This document shows positions 26,768 through 35,651 of a stretch of DNA of 64,000 nucleotides, piece after piece (positions within the stretch are counted from its first letter, which is position 1; the number at the start of each line of letters is the position of its first letter). The position numbers and the translations under genes are program-made. Where the stretch lies: NCBI RefSeq assembly GCF_900172325.1, contig NZ_FWFR01000001.1, positions 1,504,335 to 1,568,334 of the forward strand. The letters are read 5' to 3'. The notes beneath the pieces are model-generated. The model did no database searches. It had not been told where the DNA came from and worked only from the letters and a program-made list of their open reading frames with translations. Source of the DNA: Oceanibacterium hippocampi (GTDB lineage: Bacteria; Pseudomonadota; Alphaproteobacteria; Sneathiellales; Sneathiellaceae).

Positions 26768-27511
26768 TCAGGCGGCGCGTTCGTCCATGATGAGGCGGGC
26801 GAGGGCGTCGGCGCTCAGGCCGTCGGTGGCGCGCGCCTGCACGCTCCGGCCGCCCTGCAGGATGGTGACCCGGTCGGCGACGGCGACGACGTCGTTCATG
26901 TTGTGGCTGACCAGGATCACGGTGACGCCGTTCGCCTTCAGCATGCGGATCAGCTTCAGCACCTGCTGGGTCTCGCGCACGCCGAGCGCCGCCGTCGGCT
27001 CGTCCATGATGATGATCTCGGCCTTCCAGCGGAGCGCGCGGCAGATCGCCACCGCCTGGCGCTGGCCGCCGGACAGGTTCTCGACCGGCGCCGTCATGTC
27101 GTCGAGGGTCGAGCCGAGCTGCTTCAGGAAGCCCTGTGCGCCGGCGATCATCGCCGCCCGGTCGAGCACCGGGATGCCGAGCAGGCGCTTCTCCAGCTCC
27201 GATCCCATGTAGATGTTCTGGTAGATCGTCATGCGGGGGGCCAGGCCAAGGTCCTGGTGGATGGTCGCGATGCCGGCCGCCAGCGCCTCGTGCGGGCCGG
27301 CGAAGCGCGCCTCCCGGCCGGCGACCGAGAGCGTTCCGTCGTCGGGGCTCTCGACGCCCGATACCAGCTTGATCAGGGTCGACTTGCCGGCCCCGTTGTC
27401 GCCGCAGAGGGCATGCACCTCGCCCCGCGCGACGGTGAGGTCGGCGCCCCGGAGGGCCTGCACCGCGCCGTAGGATTTCACGGCCCCGCGGACCACGAGG
27501 ATGTCGGTCAT
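26768..27511 (-). CDS. Sugar-type ABC transporter ATP-binding protein
   Basis: 247-residue single ABC domain. Walker A is GDNGAGKST, the Q-loop region is ATIHQDLGLAPRMTIYQNIYMGSELE, the signature is LSGGQRQAVAI and Walker B is IIMDEP. The GVRETQQVLKLI block is typical of the CUT2/ribose-type family (RbsA, FrcA). It has one ABC domain rather than the two of RbsA, like FrcA of Sinorhizobium, so it would work as a homodimer. The start MTDILVVRGA has AGAAAGG upstream. It is last in the minus-strand unit after the binding-protein gene, from which it is separated by a stem-loop. Confidence 0.92.
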   Translation of the reverse strand: MTDILVVRGAVKSYGAVQALRGADLTVARGEVHALCGDNGAGKSTLIKLVSGVESPDDGTLSVAGREARFAGPHEALAAGIATIHQDLGLAPRMTIYQNIYMGSELEKRLLGIPVLDRAAMIAGAQGFLKQLGSTLDDMTAPVENLSGGQRQAVAICRALRWKAEIIIMDEPTAALGVRETQQVLKLIRMLKANGVTVILVSHNMNDVVAVADRVTILQGGRSVQARATDGLSADALARLIMDERAA

Positions 27512-27530
27512 CGCAATTCTTTCCGGATCG

Positions 27531-27571
27531 GGCGGGCAGGCGAAGGGCGACGGCGAAGGCCGCCGCCCGCC
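27531..27571 (-). other. Stem-loop between the sugar-binding-protein and ABC ATPase genes
   Basis: GGCGGGC at 27531-27537 pairs with GCCCGCC at 27565-27571, with further GGCG/CGCC pairing inside. It lies in the 64-bp gap after the binding-protein stop codon and has no T-run. A likely role is protecting the 3' end of the upstream message, or partial termination, so that the binding protein is made in excess; this is inference. Confidence 0.45.
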
Positions 27572-27575
27572 ACCG

Positions 27576-28520
27576 TTACTCGAGGAACTGGTCGACGTTG
27601 GAGGCGTCCACCAGGTCGGCATTCAGGAACAGGTAGGGGCCGGAGGTGATGGCCTCCTTCTTCTCGCCGCCGGCGGTCAGGCGTTCCATCGATTCGACCG
27701 CGACCTGGCCCATCGCCTCGAAGGGGATCGAAACGGTCGCCGTCATCATCGATTCCGGATCCTTGATCCGCCGGAAGGTCTCGGCGCCGCCGTCGATCGA
27801 GACCAGCGCCACGTCGCCCTTCTTCATGCCCTGCTCCTTCAGCAGGTCGTCGATGATGAAGGCCTGGCCGTCGAACGAGGCCCAGACGCCCTGGAATCCG
27901 CCGGCGTTCTGCAGGATCAGCGCGCTCATCCCGTTGCGCACGTCATCGCGCCAGCTCTTGGTGCGGGCCATGGAATGCGTGCCGATCTCCTTGACGGCGG
28001 TATTCTCGCTCAGCACCGCGTCGAGGATCTTGCCGCGAATGCGCGTGCCGACATTGGATTCGAAGCGCTGGGTCAGGATCGCGCCCTCGAAGCCGAGCTG
28101 GCCGAGCAGGTAGAGCGCGGCATCGGCGCCGACGGCATACTCGTTGACCTGGATGTCGAAGAGCGCGTGCGGGCTCGCCCCGCTCATCACCGTGATCAGC
28201 GGGATGCCGGCGTCCTTGACCGCCTTCATCTGGGCATCGAACTCGACCGGCTTGGACATGGCCAGCACGATCCCGTCGACGCCGCGCTGGATCAGGTTCT
28301 CGATCTGCTCGGCGTGCGTGGGCAGCGTGCCGTTCGAGTTCAGCACGATGACGTCCCAGCCGCGCTCCTTCGCCGCCGCCTCGGCCGCGTTGGCGACCCG
28401 GGCGTGGGTTTCGGACGACATCTGGAAGGCGACGACGCCGAGCTCGAAGGCCTGCGCGGGCAGGGCCGCGACGCCGAGCGCCAGCGCGGCGGCCAGCGGC
28501 AACAGTCGTTTCAGTTTCAT
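27576..28520 (-). CDS. Sugar ABC transporter periplasmic binding protein
   Basis: 314 residues with signal peptide MKLKRLLPLAAALALGVAAL cut after PAQA. The mature part is a type I periplasmic binding protein (Peripla_BP_4, RbsB-like): FELGVVAFQMSSETHARVAN, then IENLIQRGVDGIVLAMSKP near 85, and two alternating lobes with GFQGVWASFDGQAFIIDDLL near 215. It binds a sugar or polyol outside the membrane for the adjacent permease. The ligand is not deducible; the FGGY kinase upstream suggests a ketose or polyol. The start at 28520 is set by the signal peptide. It lies between the permease and ATPase genes. Confidence 0.92.
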   Translation of the reverse strand: MKLKRLLPLAAALALGVAALPAQAFELGVVAFQMSSETHARVANAAEAAAKERGWDVIVLNSNGTLPTHAEQIENLIQRGVDGIVLAMSKPVEFDAQMKAVKDAGIPLITVMSGASPHALFDIQVNEYAVGADAALYLLGQLGFEGAILTQRFESNVGTRIRGKILDAVLSENTAVKEIGTHSMARTKSWRDDVRNGMSALILQNAGGFQGVWASFDGQAFIIDDLLKEQGMKKGDVALVSIDGGAETFRRIKDPESMMTATVSIPFEAMGQVAVESMERLTAGGEKKEAITSGPYLFLNADLVDASNVDQFLE

Positions 28521-28568
28521 GGATAGCACTCCCCGTGGTTCCATTTTTCCGGTTCGGTATTCGCCGCC

Positions 28569-29510
28569 TCAGACGGCGAACGCGGCTTTCTTCAGGACAC
28601 TGGCCGAGACGCTGACCGAACCGATCACGATCACGCCGAGCATGATGTCCTGAAGGTAATAGGGTGCGCCGAGCAGCACGAGCCCGTTGGCGAGCACGGC
28701 GATGGTGAGCGCGCCGACGAAGCTGCCGGCGATGTTGGGGCGGCCGGGCTGGAACATGGTCATGCCGAGCAGCACCGCGGCGATCCCGTTCATCAGGAAG
28801 TCGCCGGCCATCTGCGGCGCCGCCGACGACAGGTTCGAGACCAGCAGCACGGCGGCGATGCCGGCGGCGAGGCCGGACAGGGTGAGGCCGATCAGCTTCA
28901 TCCGGCGGGTCGCGATGCCGGCCCGGTGGGCGGCCTCCTGCGCCTCGCCGGTCGCCAGCATGTGGACGCCGAGCTTCGTCCGGTTGGCGACGAACCAGGC
29001 GATCAGCACGACCGCCGCCATGAAGAAGATCAGGGTCGGGATGCCGAACAGCTTGCCGCGCGCGAGCGACAGGAAGGTCGCGTCCCAGCGTCCGACGAAG
29101 GCGACGCCGCCGGTGATCATGAAGGCGACGCCGCCGGCGATCGAGGCGGTGCCGAGCGTCGCGATCAGCGATGGCACCTTGATCGCGGTGACGAGGAAGC
29201 CGTTCAGCGCGCCGCCCGCCAGCGCCACGCCGAGCCCCGCGAGCGCCGCCAGTGGCCAGGCGATCTCGGCATGGACGAGGCCGCCGGTGACGACCGCGGC
29301 AAGGCTGCACAGGCTGGCGAAGGACAGGTCGAGTTCCGACGTGATCAGCGCGAAGGTGAAACCGACCGAGAGAATGGTGAGGAAGCTGGTCTGCTTCAGC
29401 ACGTTCAGGAGGTTCGCCTGGCTGGCGAAATTCCGCGCGAAGATCACCAGGAAGATCAGGACCGCGAGCCCGGCGAGTGCCGTTCCGTATTTCGCGACGA
29501 AGGACTTCAA
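28569..29510 (-). CDS. Sugar ABC transporter permease (CUT2/RbsC type)
   Basis: 313-residue permease with about nine to ten membrane helices. Family blocks include SVGFTFALITSELDLSFASLC near 55-75 (RbsC-type GGIDLS region), GALNGFLVTAIKVPSLIATLG near 105, and TKLGVHMLATGEAQEAAHRAG near 205, the cytoplasmic EAA-like loop that docks to the ATPase. The best start is the TTG at 29510 (MKSFVAKYGTALAGL), preceded by GGGGGTGAT at proper spacing. The frame is open further upstream, but that sequence overlaps the kinase gene and does not look like protein. The binding-protein gene follows after 48 bp. Confidence 0.9.
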   Translation of the reverse strand: MKSFVAKYGTALAGLAVLIFLVIFARNFASQANLLNVLKQTSFLTILSVGFTFALITSELDLSFASLCSLAAVVTGGLVHAEIAWPLAALAGLGVALAGGALNGFLVTAIKVPSLIATLGTASIAGGVAFMITGGVAFVGRWDATFLSLARGKLFGIPTLIFFMAAVVLIAWFVANRTKLGVHMLATGEAQEAAHRAGIATRRMKLIGLTLSGLAAGIAAVLLVSNLSSAAPQMAGDFLMNGIAAVLLGMTMFQPGRPNIAGSFVGALTIAVLANGLVLLGAPYYLQDIMLGVIVIGSVSVSASVLKKAAFAV

Positions 29511-29571
29511 CGGATCACCCCCGCATACATACGCACCGGCACCCGGTCGCGGTGCCGTCCCACCGGCTGGC

Positions 29572-31092
29572 TTATACGATGGTCCGAGGCCCGGGTGAAG
29601 GGGGCAGGTCCCCGTCGTCGATCGCGGCGAGCGCGCGCGAGGTCCGGGCGACGAAGTCGTGGCTCTCGCGGAAGACCCCGAACAGCCGGTCGTAGCGGGC
29701 ATGGCGGGCGGCGTCCGGCATGTAGCGGGTGAAGCCGGACGGCAGGGCGGCGGCCGCGGCGGCGATGTCTGCTTCGAGCCCGAGGCCGAGGCGGGCGAGC
29801 GCCAGGCAGCCGGCGATCCCCATGTCGGCGGCGGCCGAGGCGAGCAGCGGACGGCCCAGGATGTCGGCGCGGATCCGGTTCCAGGCCGCGTTCCGCGCCC
29901 CGCCGCCGGCGATCCGGATTTCCCCGGCGCGGGTCCCGGCGGCTTCCTCGGCGCGTTCCAGCACCGTCCGATTGACGAAGCCGACGCCTTCCATCACCGC
30001 CCGCACCAGGTCGCCCGGGCCGTGCCCGGCGCCGAGGCCGATGAAGGCGGCGCGCAGGTCCGCGTCCCAGAACGGCGTGCGCTCGCCAAGCAGGTAGGGA
30101 TGGCAGAGGATCGGCGGGCCGTCCGTCACCTGGCCCTGCAGGGCCGCGAGCCGGTCGGCGCGCGGCGCCTCGCCCGGATTCAGCCGGTCGGTGATCCAGT
30201 CGAGCGTGTTGGCGCCGTTCTGGCCGGGCCCGCCGATCTGCCAGAGATCGTCGCCCCAGGAAATCGTGATCAGGCCGTCGGCCGTTGCCTCCCGCGCGCT
30301 CATCAGGCCGAAGACCTCGGACGAGCCCGAGATGCAGTAGGCGATGCCGGGCCTGAGCGCGCCGAGCCCGGCGACGGCGGTCCAGGTATCGTTCGAACCG
30401 CAGAAGACCGGCACGCCGGCGAGCCCCGAGAGCGCGCCGGGCAGTCCCTCGCGGACGCGGCCGACGACATCCTGCGGCCGCACGATGTCGGGGAGCATGT
30501 TTCGCCCGATCCCGGCGGCCGCCGCGAGCGAGCCCGGGCCGCCCGCCATCGCCGCGATCAGCCGGTGCTGCGAGATCCGGTCGGTCGCGGCCCGCCCGGT
30601 GAGCCGGAGAGCGAGGTAGTCCTTGGGCTCGAGCACCTGCCGCGTGCGCGCCCAGGCGGCCGGTTCGCGGGCCTTCAGCCAGAGCAGCCGGGCGAGCGGG
30701 TGAAAGCCGTTCAGGTGGCGGGCTTCCGGATGCGCCGCCAGCGCCGGATCGGCAAGCGCCTCGGCGGCGAGCGGCTGGCTCCGGGAATCGCGGAAGCCGA
30801 TCGCCGGGCGGACGACGCCATTCTCCCCGTCGAGAAAGATCTGCGTCCTGGTGAAGCCGCAGAGCGCGATCCCGGCGACCGGCCCGAGCCCGCCCGGGGT
30901 GGCGCCGGCCAGCGCCTCCGCTGCCTGCCCGAGCGCCCGCCACCAGAGTTCCGGGTCCTGCTCGGCCCGGCCGCCCGCATCCTCCTCGAAGGCGAGTGGC
31001 AGGCTGGTCACGGCGAGCGGCGCGCTGTCGAGCGTCGCGAGACCCGCCTTCAGCGCCGAGCCGCCGAGATCGATCGCCAGCAGCCGCTTCAT
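29572..31092 (-). CDS. FGGY-family carbohydrate kinase
   Basis: 506-residue sugar kinase of the xylulokinase/glycerol kinase family. The N-terminal ATPase-fold motif is LLAIDLGGSALKAGL. The catalytic Asp is in CGSNDTWTAVAGLG (Asp235), the later FGGY block is GERTPFWDADLRAAFIGL, and the adenosine loop is GGGARNAAWNRIRADILGRPL near 395. The substrate is not fixed by sequence: xylulose, ribulose, erythritol or another ketose/polyol are all possible. It is placed between the VOC protein and the ABC permease on one strand, so it probably phosphorylates the imported sugar. Confidence 0.92.
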   Translation of the reverse strand: MKRLLAIDLGGSALKAGLATLDSAPLAVTSLPLAFEEDAGGRAEQDPELWWRALGQAAEALAGATPGGLGPVAGIALCGFTRTQIFLDGENGVVRPAIGFRDSRSQPLAAEALADPALAAHPEARHLNGFHPLARLLWLKAREPAAWARTRQVLEPKDYLALRLTGRAATDRISQHRLIAAMAGGPGSLAAAAGIGRNMLPDIVRPQDVVGRVREGLPGALSGLAGVPVFCGSNDTWTAVAGLGALRPGIAYCISGSSEVFGLMSAREATADGLITISWGDDLWQIGGPGQNGANTLDWITDRLNPGEAPRADRLAALQGQVTDGPPILCHPYLLGERTPFWDADLRAAFIGLGAGHGPGDLVRAVMEGVGFVNRTVLERAEEAAGTRAGEIRIAGGGARNAAWNRIRADILGRPLLASAAADMGIAGCLALARLGLGLEADIAAAAAALPSGFTRYMPDAARHARYDRLFGVFRESHDFVARTSRALAAIDDGDLPPSPGPRTIV

Positions 31093-31126
31093 CGCCCGCC
31101 GGCCCGCCGGTTAAAGGTCACGCACA

Positions 31127-31214
31127 ATTCCCCCGTCCGGCCGAAGCGCCGGAGGGCACAGACTATTGGTCCTGCGCCGCCGGATCGAACGATTTTCCGC
31201 TCGATTCCCGGTGG
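31127..31214. repeat. Dispersed intergenic repeat, copy 1
   Basis: About 88 bp sharing long identical blocks with copy 2 at 31816: CAGACTATTGGTC, GATTTTCCGCTCGATTCCCG and the flanking CCCGTCC...GCCG. It contains an imperfect ATCGA...TCGAT inverted repeat around TTTTCC. It fills the gap between the FGGY kinase start and the VOC stop. Both copies have the same orientation. It belongs to no element type I know. Confidence 0.8.
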
Positions 31215-31273
31215 TCCGGGCGGGCGGCCTTTCGGCTGTGTCTCCCTGACAGCGCAAGGCATCGCGCAACGCG

Positions 31274-31660
31274 TCAGCTTTCCGTCGCGGGGAAGTCGAC
31301 ATGGATGTGGTTGCCGTCCGGATCGCGGAGGTTGACCACAACGGTACCCATCGCCTCGAACGGCGCGCGCCGATAGGCGATGCCGTGTTCCTCGAGGCGG
31401 GCAATGAAGGCCGCGAGCCCTTGCGCCCGGAAGGCCATATGCTCCATCCGGAGGCTCTCGCCCTCCGAGTAGGCGCTCGGGGCGGGGTCGCCCTCGATCA
31501 GGTGGAGGATGGCGGCGTCACCGAGGTAGAGCCACGCGCCGGGCGCCTTGATCGGGGGACGCGGACCGCGCGTGAGCCCCAGGACCTCTTCGTACCATGC
31601 GACCATCTCCGCGAGGTTTGCGGTGCGGATGTTGACGTGATCGAAGGCGAGTAGCGGCAT
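31274..31660 (-). CDS. VOC family (glyoxalase-like) protein
   Basis: 128-residue vicinal-oxygen-chelate protein built of two beta-alpha-beta3 modules. Metal ligands are expected at His8 (LLAFDHVNIRTANL), in ILHLIEGD, at the second-module His (MEHMAFRAQG) and in the C-terminal block RDPDGNHIHVDF. The length suits a homodimer. The family covers lactoylglutathione lyases, dioxygenases, epimerases and isomerases, so the reaction is open. Its position between sulfatase and sugar kinase suggests it acts on the same compound, for example as an epimerase or lyase; this is inference. Confidence 0.88.
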   Translation of the reverse strand: MPLLAFDHVNIRTANLAEMVAWYEEVLGLTRGPRPPIKAPGAWLYLGDAAILHLIEGDPAPSAYSEGESLRMEHMAFRAQGLAAFIARLEEHGIAYRRAPFEAMGTVVVNLRDPDGNHIHVDFPATES

Positions 31661-31815
31661 GGCAAAGGACTCCTGTTGCGCGCTCTGTCGGCGTCGCGCC
31701 TATGGGCGGCGATCGCGCGGCGCGGCCGGTGCGGCCGAGCACGCCCCGAACCACCGACCCCGACCGACGGACGCCGGCTCATCGTCGGCCGGCCCCCCGG
31801 CGACCCGTCACGCTC

Positions 31816-31902
31816 GATTTCCCGTCCAGCCGAATGCCGGGAGGCTCAGACTATTGGTCATGCGCGGGCAGATCGAGAGATTTTCCGCTCGATTCCCGGT
31901 GG
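31816..31902. repeat. Dispersed intergenic repeat, copy 2
   Basis: About 87 bp, the second copy of the repeat at 31127, in the gap between the VOC start and the sulfatase stop. The inverted repeat is better here: ATCGAG (from 31872) pairs with CTCGAT (to 31892) across a 10-nt AGATTTTCCG-type loop. The phrase CGCTCGATT also occurs just at the left edge, so the unit's end is echoed at its beginning, as if a longer tandem had been lost. Confidence 0.8.
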
Positions 31903-31911
31903 GTTGAAGTT

Positions 31912-33486
31912 TCACCACACCCCGAAAAGATAGCCGCGTTCCTTCGCGTTGCCGGTCTTCCGGGCGATCAGCGCGTCGCCGATGGTTGTGCGGAGCCGGC
32001 GGCGGCGAAGCCAGTCGAAGAGCAGCCCGCGCATCTCGGCGCGGACCGCCTCGTGGCCCGGGTCGCGGCCGAGATCGTGCTGTTCGGCCGGGTCGTTCCC
32101 GAGATCGTGGAGAAGCGGCGGGTGCTTCTCGAAATGGACGTATTTCCAGCGTTCGGTGCGGACCATGAAGGCGCGCGCGTCGGCGACGTCGAGGCCGAGG
32201 GTGATCCGCGCAGGGCGCTGGGCGAAGCAGGAATCGGAGAAGACCGCGTCGCGCCAGTCTGACGGTGCCTGGCCGGCGAGGAGCGGGGCGAGCGAGCGGC
32301 CCTCCAGCCGTTCCGGGCGGGCCTCGCCGCCGGCCCAGTCGAGGAAGGAGGGGGCGAGGTCGATGGCCTCGGCGAAGGCGTCTGCCGCCCTGCCGCGGCC
32401 GCCGTCGGCCCGGGGCCGGGGGTCGCGGACGATCAGCGGGATGCGTACCGATTCCTCGTGAAAGAGATCCTTCTCGCCGAGCCAGTGGTCGCCCAGGTAA
32501 TCGCCGTGATCGCTGGTGAAGACGATGATCGTGTTGTCGTCGATGCCGCGCTCTTGGAGGAAGGCGAAGAGCCGCCCCAGGTGATCGTCGAGCTGCGTCG
32601 TCAGGCCCATGTAGGCCGGGATGACGCGTTCGCGGACCTCGTCGCGGGCGAAGTTCAGGCTTTCCTCGTGCGCCATGAAGGCGCGGACGACCGGGTTGGC
32701 GGCCTCGGCCTCGGCCGCCGTGCGGTTGGCCGGCTGGATCGCGTTGTGGCCATACATGGCGTGATAGGGGGCCGGCGCGACATAGGGCCAGTGCGGCTTG
32801 ATGTAGGAGAGATGCAGGCACCACGGCGTCTCGCCCGCTTCCGTGATGAACTCCATCGCCCGGTCGGTCATGTAGGCGGTCTCGGAATGCGCTTCCGCGA
32901 CCCGGGCCGGCAGGTGGGAATTCCGCATGTACCAGCCCGACAGCACCTCGCCGTCCGGTCCCTCGACCGAATTGGCGTAATCGTGCCAGGGGTTGGCGCC
33001 CGGATAACCCTTCCCGTTGAGCCAGCGGTTGTAGGCGAGGTTCGGGTCGACCACCTGGTCCGGATGCAGGCCGTCGTCGCGCTCGAACGGCTCGAACCCG
33101 CATTCCCGGGCGAGCAGGCCGGGGCCCGAGCCTGGATCGATGCCGAGGCGCCGGAAGCCCGCCAGGTCCGCCTCCATGTGGGTCTTGCCGACCAGCGCCA
33201 CGCGGTACCCCTGCGGGCGCAGGTAATCGCCGATGGTCCATTCGTCGAGGCGCAGCGGGTAATTGTTGTAGGCGGCGCCGTGGCTGTAGGCGTAGCGCCC
33301 GGTATAGAAGCTCATCCGCGAGCCGCCGCAGACCGGGGCCTGGGCATAGGCCCGGGTGAAGCGGGTGCCGTCCGCCGCCAGCCGGTCCAGGTTCGGGGTG
33401 CGGATCGTCGGATGGCCGTAACAGCCGAGATAGTCGGCGCGGAGCTGGTCGGCCATGATGAACAGGATGTTGGGTTGACGCGCCAT
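31912..33486 (-). CDS. Sulfatase (alkaline phosphatase superfamily), cytoplasmic
   Basis: 524-residue hydrolase of the arylsulfatase/phosphonate-monoester-hydrolase superfamily. The start at 33486 ([15 protein letters not shown]) has no signal peptide, so the enzyme should be cytoplasmic. Metal residues appear in [10 protein letters not shown] (Asp13) and in [12 protein letters not shown]. The formylglycine position is Cys53 in [16 protein letters not shown]: the core reads C-G-G-S-R, whereas the usual maturation motif is C-x-P/A-x-R. Lys and His residues in GKTHMEADL and [11 protein letters not shown] fit the active site. It may be a sulfatase or a phosphodiesterase; the substrate is unknown. 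It would be the first gene of the minus-strand sugar unit. Confidence 0.88.
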   Translation of the reverse strand: MARQPNILFIMADQLRADYLGCYGHPTIRTPNLDRLAADGTRFTRAYAQAPVCGGSRMSFYTGRYAYSHGAAYNNYPLRLDEWTIGDYLRPQGYRVALVGKTHMEADLAGFRRLGIDPGSGPGLLARECGFEPFERDDGLHPDQVVDPNLAYNRWLNGKGYPGANPWHDYANSVEGPDGEVLSGWYMRNSHLPARVAEAHSETAYMTDRAMEFITEAGETPWCLHLSYIKPHWPYVAPAPYHAMYGHNAIQPANRTAAEAEAANPVVRAFMAHEESLNFARDEVRERVIPAYMGLTTQLDDHLGRLFAFLQERGIDDNTIIVFTSDHGDYLGDHWLGEKDLFHEESVRIPLIVRDPRPRADGGRGRAADAFAEAIDLAPSFLDWAGGEARPERLEGRSLAPLLAGQAPSDWRDAVFSDSCFAQRPARITLGLDVADARAFMVRTERWKYVHFEKHPPLLHDLGNDPAEQHDLGRDPGHEAVRAEMRGLLFDWLRRRRLRTTIGDALIARKTGNAKERGYLFGVW

Positions 33487-33680
33487 CGGGCCTCCGGCTG
33501 CCTGGATCGCTGGCAAATATCGCTTCGGTTGGCGAGTGTGACCCAACCGGAACGATTTTCCAGCCCCCTATCGCGCAAGACGGCCGTGAGCGCGGGCTGG
33601 CCATTATCCGCTTTCGGAGCGGCAGGCGTCCTTTTATACAGGAGGCTTCGGCGACACCCCCTACAAGGCGACAAGCAGGC

Positions 33681-35372
33681 ATGACCCGCCATCTGATCAC
33701 TTCGGCCCTTCCCTACATCAACGGCGTCAAGCATCTCGGCAATCTGGTCGGCTCGATGCTGCCGGGCGATGTCTACGCGCGCTATCTCCGCCAGCGGGGC
33801 GACGAGGTGCTCTATATCTGCGCCACCGACGAGCATGGCACGCCGGCCGAGCTTGCCGCCCGCGAGGCCGGCCAGTCGGTCGCCGAATACTGCGCCGAGC
33901 AGCACGAGGTGCAGGCCGAGCTGGGCCGCCGTTTCGGGCTTTCCTTCGATCATTTCGGCCGCTCGTCGTCGCCCCAGAACAGGGAGCTGACGCAGCATTT
34001 CGGCAAGGTGCTGTCGGATGCCGGGCTGATCGAGGAGCGTGTCACCCGGCAGATCTACTCGGTCGCCGACGGCCGCTTCCTGCCCGACCGCTACGTCGTC
34101 GGGACCTGTCCGAAATGCGCCTACGACCGGGCCCGGGGCGACCAGTGCGAGAATTGCACCTCGCTGCTCGACCCGACCGACCTGGTCGAGCCGCGCTCGG
34201 CGATCTCGGGCTCGACCGAGCTCGAGGTCCGCGAGACCCGGCACCTGTTTCTGCTGCAGTCGAAACTGGCGGAGAAGATCCGCGCCTGGGTCGACAGCCA
34301 CGAGGACTGGCCTGTCCTGGTTTCCTCGATCGCCCGCAAGTGGCTGGACGAGGGCCTGCAGGACCGCTGCATCACCCGCGATCTCTCGTGGGGCGTGCCG
34401 GTCGAGCGCGAGGGGATGGACGGCAAGGTCTACTACGTCTGGTTCGACGCGCCGATCGAATATATCGCCGCGACCAAGGAATGGGCCGATGCCGAACCGG
34501 CAACCCGCGACTGGAAATCCTGGTGGTTCGAGGCCGACGACGTGCGCTACGTGCAGGTGATGGCCAAGGACAACATCCCGTTCCACACGCTGAGCTTCCC
34601 CGGCACCATCATCGGCTCGGGCGAGCCCTGGAAGCTGGTCGATTTCATCAAGGGCTTCAACTGGCTGACCTATTACGGCGGCAAGTTCTCGACCAGCCAG
34701 AAGCGCGGCGTCTTCATGTCGGATGCGATCGCGCTCTTGCCGGCCGACTACTGGCGCTATTACCTGCTTGCCAACGCGCCCGAGGGTTCGGATGCAAGCT
34801 TCACTTGGGAAAGCTTCGCCGGCACCGTCAACAAGGATCTCGCCGACACCTTCGGCAACCTGGTCAACCGGACGCTCCGCTTCACCTCGGCCCGCTTCGG
34901 CGATGCCGTCCCGGAAGGCGGCGAGCCCGGCGAGATGGAGGCCGAACTGGCGGAAGCGCTGGACAAGCGTCTCGCCGCCTATGACGGCTTCCTCGCCCAG
35001 ATGGAATTCCGCAAGGCGATGCAGGAACTGCGCGCGATCTGGGTGCTCGGCAACGAGTATCTGACCCGCGCCGCGCCCTGGGTGGCGATCAAGGAAGATC
35101 GGGCGCGGGCCGCCGTCGCGCTCCGCTACACGATCAACCTGATCCGGATCGCCGGCGTGCTGGCCGCGCCGGTCATCCCCGAGACCACGGCGAAGCTCGC
35201 CCTGGCGCTGAAGCTCGGCGAGGCCGAGCAGGGCTGGATCGCCGGCGGCGCGGCCGATGCGCTGACCGCGCTTCCCGCCGGGCACGCCTTCACCGTGCCG
35301 GAGGTGCTGTTCGCCAAGATCGCCGACGAGGACGTCAAGGCCTGGGAAGAGCGCTTCGGCGGCGGCGAATAG
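33681..35372 (+). CDS. metG: Methionyl-tRNA synthetase, archaeal/eukaryotic-like
   Basis: Charges tRNA-Met in the cytoplasm; 563 residues, class I synthetase. The first signature is HLGN (18-21, in [17 protein letters not shown]) instead of bacterial HLGH/HIGH; HLGN is usual in archaeal and eukaryotic MetRS. A zinc knuckle is present (CPKC at 143-146 and CENC at 156-159). The KMSKS loop reads KFSTS (335-339), close to the eukaryotic KFSKS. Other blocks ([30 protein letters not shown]) are normal. The C-terminal EMAP-like dimerisation domain found in many bacterial forms is missing. It stands alone, with a strong hairpin after the stop. Confidence 0.95.
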   Translation: MTRHLITSALPYINGVKHLGNLVGSMLPGDVYARYLRQRGDEVLYICATDEHGTPAELAAREAGQSVAEYCAEQHEVQAELGRRFGLSFDHFGRSSSPQNRELTQHFGKVLSDAGLIEERVTRQIYSVADGRFLPDRYVVGTCPKCAYDRARGDQCENCTSLLDPTDLVEPRSAISGSTELEVRETRHLFLLQSKLAEKIRAWVDSHEDWPVLVSSIARKWLDEGLQDRCITRDLSWGVPVEREGMDGKVYYVWFDAPIEYIAATKEWADAEPATRDWKSWWFEADDVRYVQVMAKDNIPFHTLSFPGTIIGSGEPWKLVDFIKGFNWLTYYGGKFSTSQKRGVFMSDAIALLPADYWRYYLLANAPEGSDASFTWESFAGTVNKDLADTFGNLVNRTLRFTSARFGDAVPEGGEPGEMEAELAEALDKRLAAYDGFLAQMEFRKAMQELRAIWVLGNEYLTRAAPWVAIKEDRARAAVALRYTINLIRIAGVLAAPVIPETTAKLALALKLGEAEQGWIAGGAADALTALPAGHAFTVPEVLFAKIADEDVKAWEERFGGGE

Positions 35373-35394
35373 CCGGACAGACCTGTCGGCCCGG

Positions 35395-35417
35395 GGCGGT
35401 CGGGCATCCCGGCCGCC
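35395..35417 (+). terminator. Hairpin after metG, probable terminator
   Basis: GGCGGTCGGG (35395-35404), loop CAT, then CCCGGCCGCC: a 10-bp stem with one G-T pair, 23 bp after the metG stop. There is no T-run behind it, so it could also be only a 3'-end stabiliser. Confidence 0.4.
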
Positions 35418-35651
35418 TGTCCGCTTGCGGAATCCGCGCCGGCCGTCATAATGGCAAAATACGATGATATGCGGCCGCTGCCGCCGGCATCGGGCCGTTC
35501 ACGGCCGCGGGACAGGTCCCGGATGACCTGTCCCCGATCCGCTTTCCCCGGACAATTCCGTCGACATCCATGAGTTCCTTCCGGGGCGATTGTTCCGACC
35601 TCTCCGGGACTGTCTGCGGCGGCGCCATGCCGCCGACGAAAGGAGGCGCGA

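Noticed and set aside
31190-31214. Sequence CGCTCGATTCCCGG in the dispersed repeat, resembling the T-arm of a tRNA.
   Set aside because: No matching acceptor stem, D-arm or anticodon arm can be folded around it, and the T54 position is changed.
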